The notes under the pieces: generated by a model
The model's input: the letters and a program-made list of their open reading frames with translations, nothing else
The model's database searches: none
What the model was told of the DNA's origin: nothing
In this document: positions 47,440 to 58,963 of the stretch, piece after piece
Position numbering within the stretch: the first letter of the stretch is position 1
Layout: the number at the start of each line of letters is the position of its first letter
Source: Cliona cf. orientalis
Lineage: Eukaryota > Porifera > Demospongiae > Clionaida > Clionaidae
Direction: 5' to 3'
DNA: 64,000 nt
Assembly (NCBI GenBank): GCA_963930775.1
Contig: OZ005689.1
Coordinates: 18,561,775-18,625,774 of the forward strand
Program-made: the position numbers and the translations under genes

Positions 47440-48382
47440 GTGACCCACTATGGAAAAACCGACCAATCGCGTTTTGGGTATGGATCGATGCAGGATTTAC
47501 TGTAGAGTTTAACAGTCGAAGAATCAAAAAAAGCGTCCTAAGTCGAGTTGTAGCCAAAAAATTGTACATGGGTCACCCGTGCCTCAGTTCACAATTTTTT
47601 GAGAAATGGAGTGTTTTGTATGTACATAGCTTAACATTCAATGTTTCCATATACACTCCGTATTACACCACGCGGTTTATGCAACAATGAATTTGCTGGA
47701 AAAGATGGCCACAGAGAGAGCAGTCCTACCTGGTCTTAGGGAGAAGATATCGAGAGAAGCGATGGACTTTACACTTTGTAAGTTGTCTATGATTGCTCTT
47801 ATAGCTAAGGCTGCAAGTAATAATCACCCTTAACATGAAGTACTTCTGGTAAAGTACGAAGGAGTCTGACATGAGATAGCCATTCATAGCTGTGAATTTA
47901 CTAGCTAGCTTTGTGCGCTGTTTTAAATGAACTACGTGGTTGTGAAAAACTTTACCATTGTTGTAGGAAAATGTATTACAATTCGAAGGCTCTGTATTGT
48001 GCTGTGAGTCTACCAACATATTGGATGTGATACTTTCACTGTGAGGACAAGTCTGCTCATCGTTTAGATGTGGAAAGCTAAGGTACATGTATAGCGGGAC
48101 AATAAACGGGGAGAATTTGTGTGCATGTATGTGTGCGTGTACATGTATGATGTACTTGTAGAAACAATTGGGAGAGGAGGAAGGAGAGAAGGGCTTAAAG
48201 CGGGCGATAAACAGGAGGGGGAGTTGACTAGTCTAGCATCAGATCGTATATGGTGGGACTGGTATGTATACAAGTTGGCACATTTGAGCTTGGGTTTTGT
48301 GTGGATATAAACAACAAGGATACTGGCTGTTGACTCAACAATGATTCTAATACATTGACAAGGTTTTCTCAGTAGCTGATGA

Positions 48383-49075
48383 CAGACTGTCCAACCGTCC
48401 CGCTTTCAGAAAAATTGTCCCGCGTCCCGCACTAACCTTGCTCGGGACGCAGTTTGTCCCGCTTTAGGCACAGCTGTGATTCATATAGTACTCTCGATCC
48501 AACGAGCAAGATATTGAAGGGTGTGGCTTGCGAGAACACGCTAGCGTTTCCACTCGCTCGTACTCAGGAGGCGGGGCAAACAGTGTTGTACAGGCAAGTG
48601 GCGACCCCGTGCCTTCCATGTGACTATGGTTAACGGGCTAGGCGTTCTGCCACAACATCAGAGCAGCCTTCTGCGAGAAATCCGTACAGCGCTAGCAGTT
48701 CCTCCAAGCATAGGATGTATCAGTATTAATATTTTTACTGAATTCTGACCGTAAAATACTGATAGAATTTCAAAAATACTGAAAACTGGGAGAATTTAGT
48801 ACATATATCATGTATGGAGCTCTTTATAAAATACCAAAAAAATACTGAAAATGCATGCAAAATACTGAAAAATGCATGGAAATATCTATACTGAACGACA
48901 GGAGAGCACCTTAGAGGCACTGATACAGTATTGCTTGAATCAGATGATAATTTTATTATAAATACGGTAATAATTAGTGCAAGATGTTACGGATGCCACT
49001 TCACTTATGACATTTTAATTAGTAAGTTTTGAAAAGGTGTCCCACTTTGACATGCTGAGTAGGTTGGACAGTCTG
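48383..49075. mobile_element. 693-bp MITE with CAGACTGTCC ends
   Basis: The ends CAGACTGTCCAACC and GGTTGGACAGTCTG are inverted copies. TGATGA flanks both (48,377-48,382 and 49,076-49,081). The sister copy near 41,745 lacks it. The interior has repeated GTCCCGC phrases and AAAATACTGAAAA phrases, with no coding frame. Superfamily unknown. Confidence 0.8.
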
Positions 49076-49193
49076 TGATGAAGTTTGCTGGTTCCTTCAT
49101 CCTCCTCCATAGCCGTACAAGTAACATGCATATCAAATTATCCATGTATGTATGTCCATGTAATTCAACTCTGTATTTACCTTCTCTTTCTCA

Positions 49194-49320
49194 CTCTCTC
49201 TCTCCCTCCCCCTCTCCCTCTCCCTCTCCCCCCCCCCCCCCCCCCCCTTTCTCTCTCTCCCCCTCTCCCTCTCCCTCTCCCCCCCTCTTTCTCTCTCTCC
49301 CTCCCTCCCCCCTCCCTTTT
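49194..49320. repeat. (CT/CCCTCT)n tract with 20-nt poly(C)
   Basis: Pyrimidine-only tract. The sister segment near 41,865-41,970 has a shorter version, showing expansion since duplication. Confidence 0.9.
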
Positions 49321-49867
49321 AGATTCTCTGAATCTTTAGACAGCTCAAGGCTGTGGGCTCTCTCAGGCAGGACTGCGCTGCTGCTGTTGAGCTCTGCCAG
49401 TCTACATAGATGGTTACGCATTAACATTGATTTTAGTAAACAATTAAATTCAGTATTATGACAGTGTATTGTATGATTCGAGGGTGTGGTGGATGGGTGG
49501 GACTGTCTTCTTGATTGACTTCTGGTGCCGTCGATTGTGGAGACGAAGGTGAGCGGCTACTCTGTGTAGGATCAAAAGCAAGACAAGGGCTTCGAGTTGG
49601 CCACTACTGACTTACTGTGCTATGCTAACTCGCTATAGGCGCAGGTATCGTCACAGTGATCGATCGCAATTTGTGGATTTAAATTGATCGATAACACTAG
49701 GTCCGTTCATGTAGCTAGCTGAAACTGAATGCAATTTCTTTCGAGCAGTACACACACTGAACAAGCTCGGGTCGTATGGCATTCCTAAGTGGACAAAAAG
49801 GGGAAAATTTTAGTATACAAGAGAACCAAAAAATGAAAAAAAAAGGGAGGGCAAAGGCCCAAATAGA

Positions 49868-49880
49868 GGGTCAAAGGTCA
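49868..49880 (+). promoter_or_regulatory. DR1 nuclear-receptor-like site in the left arm
   Basis: GGGTCAAAGGTCA is two AGGTCA-type half-sites with one spacer base, the DR1 arrangement bound by HNF4/RXR-type receptors. It lies about 150 bp before the transposase start. The right arm has AGAGTCAAAGGTCA, with one half-site weakened. A regulatory role is inference. Confidence 0.4.
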
Positions 49881-49934
49881 AACAAACCAACCAGAAAAAG
49901 AGAAAGACCACTCCTAGATCCTGGAACCAGGACT

Positions 49935-50021
49935 GGACATGGCAGAAATTCGAAGTCTGAAAATTGATCTGAGGTCACATGACACTTGCCCCGCCCCTAG
50001 GCCATAATAATTATTACTGCC
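49935..50021 (+). promoter_or_regulatory. Likely promoter region of transposase copy A
   Basis: Between the terminal repeat and the first ATG are GAGGTCACATGACAC (half-site plus E-box-like CACATG) and a GC box CCCCGCCCC. There is no clear TATA box. The mirror copy is at 58,964-59,050. Confidence 0.4.
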
Positions 50022-52171
50022 TTGTTAGTCTCTACTGCGAGTGCTCTGAGGACTGTGCTGAGTGCGGCTATAGATCTATGGTGCGGCATGGACGCTGGAC
50101 ATTTGGTGATGGCTGGCGTCGAAGACAGATTAATAGAGTGGTTACAGACCATACCCGGGTTCGTTCACCAGCTGGAGCGTCACCGAACGACAGATGAACT
50201 AGCCACTGCCAACCAGCTACACGGCAGATGTCAAGACTACCTGTCATTGCTGCTCTCCCTGTACCGGAGAGCCATCGAACTTCTTCCGGAGGGTGAAGAC
50301 ATCCAAAGTGATATCCTGGAGATAATAGAATTCATAGGTTCGTATGACGCGCACTATCAAGAGTGGGTTCTACATCTCATCGATAGCGAGGCAGAGAATT
50401 CAGGTGATGATGGTATCTCTGGTTCGCCCACCCCCCCAGCACACGCTCTCACAGGCCTTCCAGGACGACCTCCATACGACATTCCGCAGTCACAGCTGGA
50501 AGCCTTGATCGAACTCGGCTTTTCGTATGCTACCATTGCTCGTATGCTTAACGTGTCTCCGCGCACACTCAGGAGACGCAGGGCCGAGTTTGGACTCCCG
50601 GCTGGTCGCCTGTATACAGATATCAGTGATCACCATTTGGACCAGCTTATCGGCGAAATACTTCAGGTACCTACCTGATAGGTTCAGGCTTAGCCTAGTA
50701 ACATGTACATGTAACAATTTTGTGATTGGTAATTAAATTTTAATACGTCATTGAATTAAGCAATGTACGTACCATTGATTATTCCAGACCACTCCGACGG
50801 CTGGACTTCAAATGGTCACTGGTGCTCTTCGCGGACGAGGCATTATTGTACAACGAAGGCGAACGTTAGAATCCTTGCGAAGGTTGGATCCTGTAAGCAG
50901 GAGTCTACAAAGATTGACTACTACCTATCGGAGAACCTACAATGTCCCTGGTCCGAATGCATTATGGTAAATAATAGTCAGATTCTATGGTTTTGCCCGA
51001 TACTTTATCGTACATGGTGTGTTGCCATGTATGACATTGTACAGTGCACAATGGTGCTGTCACTCCAGTACAACCAGTAGTGACATCATGGCCCGTTCGG
51101 TTTTAAATGTTATTGGGCGCATGGGTGTGGCTCAGGAGGAGCCTTCAACCACATTAAAAAACCCACATTAAAGAAGACATAATATTGCGTCCTTGTGGAG
51201 GACACTAGGTGACTGGTATTTTGAGGTACATTGTATGATTGGCCACTATGTATGATTGATATAATAGCTGCTGTATTCTGTTGCATACACACAATGCCAA
51301 GGCACTTCACCTTTTTCATACAGGCACATCGATGGCCACCACAAGTTGATCAGGTGGAAGCTTGTGATTCACGGCGGTAAGTTGTGCTACTTGTTCCTAG
51401 GCCTACTACTGACAACGTTGCAATGTTGTGATAATAGGGATTGATGGCTATTCGAGGCTCGTGACGTATCTTCACTGTTCGGACAACAACTGTGCTAGTA
51501 CTGTCCTTGGACTGTTTCTTGATGCTTGTCGCCGGTTCAGCGTTCCCTCAAGAGTTCGATGTGACCATGGAACTGAAAACGTGGATGTGGCCAGATGGAT
51601 GATAGAAACAAGAGGCCTTAACCGTAGGAGCGTCATCAGTGGTAGTTCAGTCCACAACCAACGTATCGAGAGGTTGTGGCGGGACCTACGAAGAGCAGTT
51701 GTGAGACCATTTGCTAACCTGTTCTACTATCTTGAACAGTGTGATCTTTTGGACCCTCTGAGCGAGATTGACCTCTATGCTTTGCACTGTGTCTACTGCA
51801 GCAGGGTAAATGATGCTCTTGCCGAGTTTGTGACACAGTACAATCATCATCCAATGAGGACAGCCCACAATCGTTCCCCAATTCAGCTCTTTTGCGAGGG
51901 AGCAGTAACACACTCAAATTACACTGGCGCGAGGAGCGTCCTGCTTGGAGAAGTACCAGACGATAACTACGGTGTGGATGAGGGTGGTCCTCCGGTTGTA
52001 CCTACGGATATGGACAGTGGTGCAGTTGTCATTCCCCCCGCGGTTCATCTGTCTCGAGCCCAGCTTGATGATCTTGTGTCTGCCATAGACTCGGTGCGAG
52101 ACGACGGGCACGGAGTGTCTCTCTACCTGGCAGCACAAAGGTTCTTGCAGTCTACTGTCACTGCAGAGTGA
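50022..52171 (+). CDS. Integrase-core DDE transposase, copy A (intact)
   Basis: Four exons: 50,022-50,666; 50,788-50,966; 51,324-51,376; 51,438-52,171. All are GT-AG with matching phases and give 536 residues. Residues 1-120 are helical. A helix-turn-helix occupies about 148-192 ([19 protein letters not shown], then a basic TLRRRR) and would bind the element ends. A basic linker ([12 protein letters not shown]) leads to the RNase H-fold core: Asp278 (HIDGHHKL), Asp335 (RCDHGTEN), Glu370 ([11 protein letters not shown]), with 34 residues between the last two. The fold and triad are those of retroviral-type and IS3-type integrases, which cut and join DNA ends. ATG 50,022 is the first in frame, though Met23 is possible. 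No break is seen, so it may be active. Confidence 0.85.
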
Positions 52172-52172
52172 T

Positions 52173-52930
52173 TCAAGATTAATATAATATTGTGTGTTGT
52201 TACAATCTTATTCATGGTTGTTTGCAACAAGTGTTTTCATAATAGTTTACTATTATTATAGTGTGTACAATGTAATCTGTAACTTTATAATAATTATTAT
52301 AATTGTTACCATGACGTCGACATTGCTACGTTCAACAACAGGACTACCTGTTAACTAAGTTCTTAAAATTTAACTGATACCATACCTGCTATGATAATCA
52401 TGTGAAGGTTGGTGCCATGCACACTCTGCCATACCCTGGTTACTCCACTTTATTGTGATTATTGCCAGTATTGATCATGATTTCTAATTAACTTTTTGAG
52501 ATCTGTATCTGTATGATATCATTGGCGTAATGTAAACTAAGTGCACTCAAAAGGATGATTCTTGTTTATTTGAGTGCACGTGCATGCAAGAGAGAACAGT
52601 CTGTATTAAAAAATCACACCCTATGCACATAATTTAGCAAGACTTGGACACAGTATTGGGCACTCCCAGAAGTATGAATCCGCACATGCTCAGTAGGTAT
52701 GATTTTGGCGCTAGTTCTCAGCACGGTTATTCGGCTTCTCAAATCAATCAGATACCAGGTGAGGTGAAATTTCCTAGGTGTGCGTCATACCAGATTCTTT
52801 TGAGAGTGTCTCAGCATATCCAGTCCAGGGACTTGAATGCCCACGTGTTTTGTCACAGAAATTGAAGTTCTTTGAGTGCAGCAACGGCTCGAGTTCCGTG
52901 GCAGTCATCATAGATTCACACAGCCTCGTT
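52173..52930. promoter_or_regulatory. Spacer and probable promoter of the HECT cargo gene
   Basis: No coding content is recognised. A short palindrome GTGCACTCAAA / TTTGAGTGCAC lies at about 52,540-52,580, and TTTGAGTGCA recurs near 52,873. It leads into the noncoding first exon, which ends at the donor at 52,977. Confidence 0.4.
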
Positions 52931-52933
52931 CCT

Positions 52934-53176
52934 GGACCCAACTATTAAAGATTCACACCGCCTTCGTTGTTTGGAAGGTAAGTTCTGTTCTGCGGGCGTT
53001 GCCTAGCGCGCCTAGGTGATATTAGCTGAAGCATAAAAAAAAATTTAATTAATTAGTTCCATGCATGGAAAAGGTCGTCAAAGAAGCATGCGAGCGTATA
53101 TTAAACCGTCAGTTGACGACCTTTACCGTACTGTTCTGATGAATAATAGAAGCTAAGTAGAATCTATCATATAAAT
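52934..53176 (+). repeat. Duplicated 5'-exon unit, copy 1
   Basis: A roughly 243-bp unit containing a probable noncoding exon ending GTTTGGAAG/GTAAGT at 52,977, then a hairpin (GGTCGTCAA ... TTGACGACC, 53,074-53,124). The same unit recurs at 53,311-53,553. The strong consensus donor lies about 700 bp before the acceptor of the first coding HECT exon. Confidence 0.7.
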
Positions 53177-53309
53177 GAGGACAGCCCACAATCGTTCCCC
53201 AATTCAGCTCTTTTGCGAGGGAGCAGTAACACTCAAATTACACTGGCGCGAGGAGCGTCCTGCTTGGAGAAGTACCAGACGATAACTACGGTGTGGATGA
53301 GGGTGGTCC
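53175..53309 (+). pseudogene. 135-bp transposase gene fragment between the units
   Basis: Matches 51,854-51,990 of transposase copy A (ATGAGGACAGCCCACAATCG through GATGAGGGTGGTCC) with a 2-nt deletion and same orientation. It has no splice sites or start and is a patch of transposase sequence inserted between two copies of the 5'-exon unit. Confidence 0.9.
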
Positions 53310-53310
53310 C

Positions 53311-53553
53311 GGACCCAACTATTAAAGATCCTCACCGCCTTCGTTGTTTGGAAGGTAAGTTCTGTTCTGCGGGCGTTGCCTAGCGCGTCTAGATGATATT
53401 AGCTGAAGCACAAAAAATTAATAAGTTTCCATGCTTGAAAAAGGTCGTCAAAGAAGCATGCGTATATATTAAACCGTTGGTTGACGACCTTTACCGTACT
53501 GTTCTGATGAATCATAGATAAGGACAAAGCTAAGTAGAATCTATCATATAAAT
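53311..53553 (+). repeat. Duplicated 5'-exon unit, copy 2
   Basis: Second copy of the unit, with donor GTTTGGAAG/GTAAGT at 53,354 and hairpin GGTCGTCAA ... TTGACGACC. It differs from copy 1 by scattered substitutions and a small insertion (ATAAGGACAA). Either donor could splice to 53,679. Confidence 0.75.
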
Positions 53554-53678
53554 TTTAATTCTTAAAGAAGTTAATTATCATCAATGTGATTATTATAGTG
53601 CATGCATATGCAGGCGCTCTGAGTCTACATAGCTACCCCTATATTGAGTTTTTGCTAATAATGTTATTCTATGTTCAG

Positions 53679-55052
53679 ATGCAGAGTGAACGTCAACCTG
53701 CTGCTGGCCGCTGCCGCCCAGTCTCAGAGGTCGTCCAACGTATCATTGGTAGATCTGGACTCTCTCAGCTTCTAAATAGGAATTCTAACCCTCTCCCTGA
53801 GTCAGCAACACCAACTAGTGTTCACCAGGAAATGGCACAGACATTTCCATGCATGTACAGTGCACCTGGTCCAAGTAGGAGAGTGTCGTCCTACCCTATT
53901 AGAGGGACACCGTACAGCCGGCAAAGGGTTTACGTTCCTAGGCCTCCCAAGAACTTCCTGAAAAGGATTGTGCTGGTGGCCCCAGGTGTTGCTATTGTTC
54001 CCAAGGGAAAAGTGCGGCAACAGCTGCATGATGACGGGTGTATCTGTGATATGATGGAGTTTAATGGATCATGGGATGAAGAAGCTGTGATGAAATCTTT
54101 GGTGGAAGCATTTGTTGCTGTTTTAGATCCAAATGCACCGGCACCAAAGTACAGTTTAATGACATTCACATTGTTTAATAATAATATTGTTATTAATACA
54201 CTCTTATTATAGGATTAGAATCATGAAGGCATGTGGTGGGCAACTGAAGATACCACACGTACCTGCTGGACACAAGTGGACTGCCCCTACTATCAAAGCA
54301 ATTTGCAACAATGGAGATCTATATATTCAGGCAACCAGTCCCTTGAGAAGGCTTGGGGTGGAGCAGACTGAGCAGTCAGACTCACCAATATTTAGTGTAC
54401 CAACTCCTCCCGAGTTTAACAATAATAATATGATGGAGGAAATTGATGGAGAGGTAAGCCTTGGTTCTGGTTATTTCATTTTTGCTGAAAATGTCTACTA
54501 AGTGCTGTATGTTTAGCTCATAGCCATCCCTCAGTCTACCACTTCTACCACTTCCCTGAGTAATTCTAGTCCTCCACTTACATCGATCTCCCATGGTTCT
54601 TCATCCACTCTCTCTGCCCAAATTTCAGCAACTGCTCCCAGTCTAAGTGACAACACAGATTTAATGTCTCTCTCTATTGCTGAGGTTATACCTGCAGCAT
54701 CCAGTTCAGATGAGACTTCCTGTAGCCATAAGGTCTGTTTATGTAGTATATTAATTTTTAGTTGGGATGGTCCTATAATCATTACAATAATAGTAGTAAC
54801 ACTTTGGACAGGTAAGGCTGTTCATAAGAATTAATCTTGACTCAGCAAGTTAGTAGTGTTAGTGTTCATGGTAGTAATAATATTATTATTATTAACGAAC
54901 TTTTAAGTCCGTATGGTTGGGATGTAGTACAAAGTTGCATGGTTATTGGAAGCTTCACTTTGTTGGCTATGTGGTTGAAGCATTCATCTTAAATCAGCAG
55001 CCATACAGTAACTGTAATTATATCTCCTTCACCTCCCTCCCTCCCTCCCTCC

Positions 55053-55093
<41 letters not shown>

Positions 55094-56554
55094 GATCATT
55101 CCCTTCCCCACTCTCTCATATGCACGTAATTATTTAGGATCCAGAAGTAGCTATAATCATGGATATATTCCCAGGAATGTCGGAGGTGGAGGCATATCAC
55201 TTAGTAAGTGAATATGGGCTAGAAGATGCCATTCTTCGTCTCTCTGAAACCACTAACGAACAATCTTATGACCATACATCCTTGGCTACTCTGCTGTCAC
55301 AATATGCCAAGAATGTCACTGTTCCAGATCGAGATTTTTATCTCACTCTAAAGAGGGATGAGATTTGGCCTAAGGGTTGTCAGTTTTATAAGGCTGCAAA
55401 AGTAGATAAGAAGCGGCTACGCTGGAATTTGGTGATCGAGTATGAAACCGAAGAAGGGATAGATGCTGGCACTGCCATCAAGGGGGATTTTTTTTGTGAG
55501 TTCTTGAATCAAATTGATCAACACCTCTTTGAGGGGAGTGCTTACCGGCGAGTGCCTAAGAAGGATATTGGGTTAGAATCCCTCTTTGAGCTTGCTGGGA
55601 TCATGATGGTCCATTCAGTAGTACATGGCGGTCCTTCTTTCTCCCGAATGTGCCCCCTTGTACATGCCTTTTTGATGAATGGGAGAATCGATGAGGCAGT
55701 TCAAGCAAGCATCAGTAATGTAAGTGTGGCAGACATACCTCATAATGCTGGTACTGACACAGTAATCAAGCTCATAAACATGGTAAGTATAACTAGTTGG
55801 AAACTATACTGTACTAAATTTATTATCATAATTCTTGCAGATTGATCAAGCACCTGATGATGAAGCACTAGATGTAATTCTAGATGATAGGGAGAACATG
55901 GCCATCATCAACTGCTCTAGGTGGCCTATCACTAAGGCAGTGACAATGAACACAAAGACTGAACTAGTGCAAATATTGTTGGTAGAAGAATTATTGAACA
56001 AGCGGCTGGATAACATCCGGGCCCTGAAGCGAGGCCTAATGGTGCTAGGCTTCGTTGACATGTGTCGGACTAACATTGACCTAACTTCTTCCCTTTTTCT
56101 GTACATTTCCAGGGAATTTCTTGCTGTAGATTTCCTAAATCTGGTGTGTAAGCAGCCACCTCTTACTCTAAAACAGCACAATGCATATAGATGGTTCGTC
56201 AAATTTGTTCAGGAGCGTGAAACTGTCCCTACAGCAGCAACACTGGTAGAACAAGGTATTAAGTATTATAAACCCTATGCTGGTCATGCATAATGTTACA
56301 ATATTTCACTTACAGGAGCTCTGGCATCGTTGCCACTTTTCCTGAGGTTTGTGACCGGACATGTCAGTGTGCCCCCAATGGGTTTGTCTAAACCTATCAA
56401 AATTCATTACTTACGTGATGATAAATTACTCCCTGAAGCCGAGTGCTGCTTCAATATGTTGAAGCTTCCAACAGCTCACTCCACCAAAGAAACCTTCTTT
56501 GAATCCATGGATAAAGGGATTTTGATGTCTGGGCAGCATTTTTATAGGGAGTAG
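53679..56554 (+). CDS. CUE-like / HECT E3 ubiquitin ligase carried by the transposon
   Basis: Exons 53,679-54,148; 54,213-54,453; 54,517-54,732; 55,138-55,782; 55,841-56,255; 56,316-56,554 splice in frame to 741 residues. The start ATG directly follows an acceptor (TGTTCAG), implying a noncoding upstream exon. The N-terminal 230 residues form a conserved-looking module (NFLKRIVLVAPGVAIVPKGK; RIMKACGGQLKIP) that I recall from HECT proteins of fish and cnidarians. A Ser/Thr-rich linker follows. A CUE-like ubiquitin-binding helix bundle is at about 310-350 (MDIFPGMSEVEAYHLVSEYG). The HECT domain is at about 375-741, with EEGIDAGTAIKGDFF, LPLFLRFVTG, the catalytic Cys707 in ECCFNMLKLP, and the characteristic Phe four residues from the end. 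HECT ligases pass ubiquitin through that Cys to a substrate. All key residues are present, so it is probably functional. Confidence 0.85.
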
Positions 56555-56803
56555 TGATGCAAACATTTGGTATAGTACTTACTATCAGGACCTGGTAACT
56601 GGTAATTTCACTAGCTTAGCAGATTTTGTTACAATCCACATTGTAATACTCTGATCAGTATGACTTATAATATTATTATGCGTGCATTTCATGATTAATA
56701 CAATTATTGTACAATGATTTGAGTTATTGGCAAATTGTGAATATACAATGTTATCTGACAAGGTAATACACAAAATTGTCATTTAAATTATTATAGATAT
56801 CCC
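56555..56803. other. Convergent spacer between HECT and transposase B genes
   Basis: About 250 bp of AT-rich DNA serving as 3' region for both convergent genes. No AATAAA within typical range is obvious. Confidence 0.4.
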
Positions 56804-56806
56804 TAG

Positions 56807-58963
56807 TCACTCTGTAGTGACAGTAGACTGCAAGAACCTTTGTGCTGCCAGGTAGAGAGACACTCCGTGCCCGTCGTCTCGCACCGAGTCTATGGCAGAC
56901 ACAAGATCATCAAGCTGGGCTTGAGACAGATGAACCGCGGGGGGAATGACAACAACTGCACCACTGTCCATATCCGTAGGTACAACCGGAGGACCACCCT
57001 CATCCACACCGTAGTTATCGTCTGGTACTTCTCCAAGCAGGACGCTCCTCGCGCCAGTGTAATATGAGTGTGTTACTGCTCCCTCGCAAAAGAGCTGAAT
57101 TGGGGAATGATTGTGGGCTGTCCTCATTGGATGATGATTGTACTGTGTCACAAACTCGGCAAGAGCATCATTTACCCTGCTGCAGTAGACACAGTGCAAA
57201 GCATAGAGGTCAATCTCGCTCAGAGGGTCCAAAAGATCACACTGTTCAAGATAGTAGAACAGGTTAGCAAATGGTCTCACAACTGCTCTTCGTAGGTCCC
57301 GCCACAACCTCTCGATACGTTGGTTGTGGACTGAACTACCACTGATGACGCTCCTACGGTTAAGGCCTCTTGTTTCTATCATCCATCTGGCCACATCCAC
57401 GTTTTCAGTTCCATGGTCACATCGAACTCTTGAGGGAACGCTGAACCGGCGACAAGCATCAAGAAACAGTCCAAGGACAGTACTAGCACAGTTGTTGTCC
57501 GAACAGTGAAGATACGTCACGAGCCTCGAATAGCCATCAATCCCTATTATCACAACATTGCAACGTTGTCAGTAGTAGGCCTAGGAACAAGTAGCACAAC
57601 TTACCGCCGTGAATCACAAGCTTCCACCTGATCAACTTGTGGTGGCCATCGATGTGCCTGTATGAAAAAGGTGAAGTGCCTTGGCATTGTGTGTATGCAA
57701 CAGAATACAGCAGCTATTATATCAATCATACATAGTGGCCAATCATACAATGTACCTCAAAATACCAGTCACCTAGTGTCCTCCACAAGGACGCAATATT
57801 ATGTCTTCTTTAATGTGGGTTTTTTAATGTGGTTGAAGGCTCCACCTGAGCCACACCCATGCGCCCAATAACATTTAAAACCGAACGGGCCATGATGTCA
57901 CTACTGGTTGTACTGGAGTGACAGCACCATTGTGCACTGTACAATGTCATACATGGCAACACACCATGTACGATAAAGTATCGGGCAAAACCATAGAATC
58001 TGACTATTATTTACCATAATGCATTCGGACCAGGGACATTGTAGGTTCTCCGATAGGTAGTAGTCAATCTTTGTAGACTCCTGCTTACAGGATCCAACCT
58101 TCGCAAGGATTCTAACGTTCGCCTTCGTTGTACAATAATGCCTCGTCCGCGAAGAGCACCAGTGACCATTTGAAGTCCAGCCGTCGGAGTGGTCTGGAAT
58201 AATCAATGGTACGTACATTGCTTAATTCAATGACGTATTAAAATTTAATTACCAATCACAAAATTGTTACATGTACATGTTACTAGGCTAAGCCTGAACC
58301 TATCAGGTAGGTACCTGAAGTATTTCGCCGATAAGCTGGTCCAAATGGTGATCACTGATATCTGTATACAGGCGACCGACCAGCCGGGAGTCCAAACTCG
58401 GCCCTGCGTCTCCTGAGTGTGCGCGGAGACACGTTAAGCATACGAGCAATGGTAGCATACGAAAAGCCGAGTTCGATCAAGGCTTCCAGCTGTGACTGCG
58501 GAATGTCGTATGGAGGTCGTCCTGGAAGGCCTGTGAGAGCGTGTGCTGGGGGGGTGGGCGAACCAGAGATACCATCATCACCTGAATTCTCTGCCTCGCT
58601 ATCGATGAGATGTAGAACCCACTCTTGATAGTGCGCGTCATACGAACCTATGAATTCTATTATCTCCAGGATATCACTTTGGATGTCTTCACCCTCCGGA
58701 AGAAGTTCGATGGCTCTCCGGTACAGGGAGAGCAGCAATGACAGGTAGTCTTGACATCTGCCGTGTAGCTGGTTGGCAGTGGCTAGTTCATCGGTCGTTC
58801 GGTGACGCTCCAGCTGGTGAACGAACCCGGGTATGGTCTGTAACCACTCTATTAATCTGTCTTCGACGCCAGCCATCACCAAATGTCCAGCGTCCATGCC
58901 GCACCATAGATCTATAGCCGCACTCAGCACAGTCCTCAGAGCACTCGCAGTAGAGACTAACAA
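56807..58963 (-). pseudogene. Integrase-core DDE transposase, copy B (frameshifted)
   Basis: Mirror copy of the gene at 50,022-52,171. Exon equivalents are 58,963-58,315; 58,193-58,015; 57,657-57,605; 57,543-56,807. All splice sites and the catalytic motifs ([24 protein letters not shown]) remain. A 4-bp duplication (GGTC) near 58,375 shifts the frame after LPAGR and truncates the product at 203 residues, just after the helix-turn-helix. A 3-bp insertion adds one Val near 56,953. Only a few other substitutions separate the copies. If translated, the short product would keep DNA binding without catalysis and could act as a repressor; that is speculation. Confidence 0.85.

Larger units (their letters stand above)
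48138..49774. repeat. Duplicated segment, copy 2 left part
   Basis: Sister of 41,038-42,192 plus 44,601-44,830. It lacks the 2.4-kb insertion of copy 1 (join near 49,540) but carries its own 693-bp insertion, then is cut at 49,774 by the 9.4-kb transposon. Confidence 0.8.

Noticed and set aside
51472-52138. Minus-strand open frames opposite the transposase exons (and mirrored at 56,840-57,509)
   Set aside because: Antisense shadows of a well-supported DDE coding exon; no motifs of their own.
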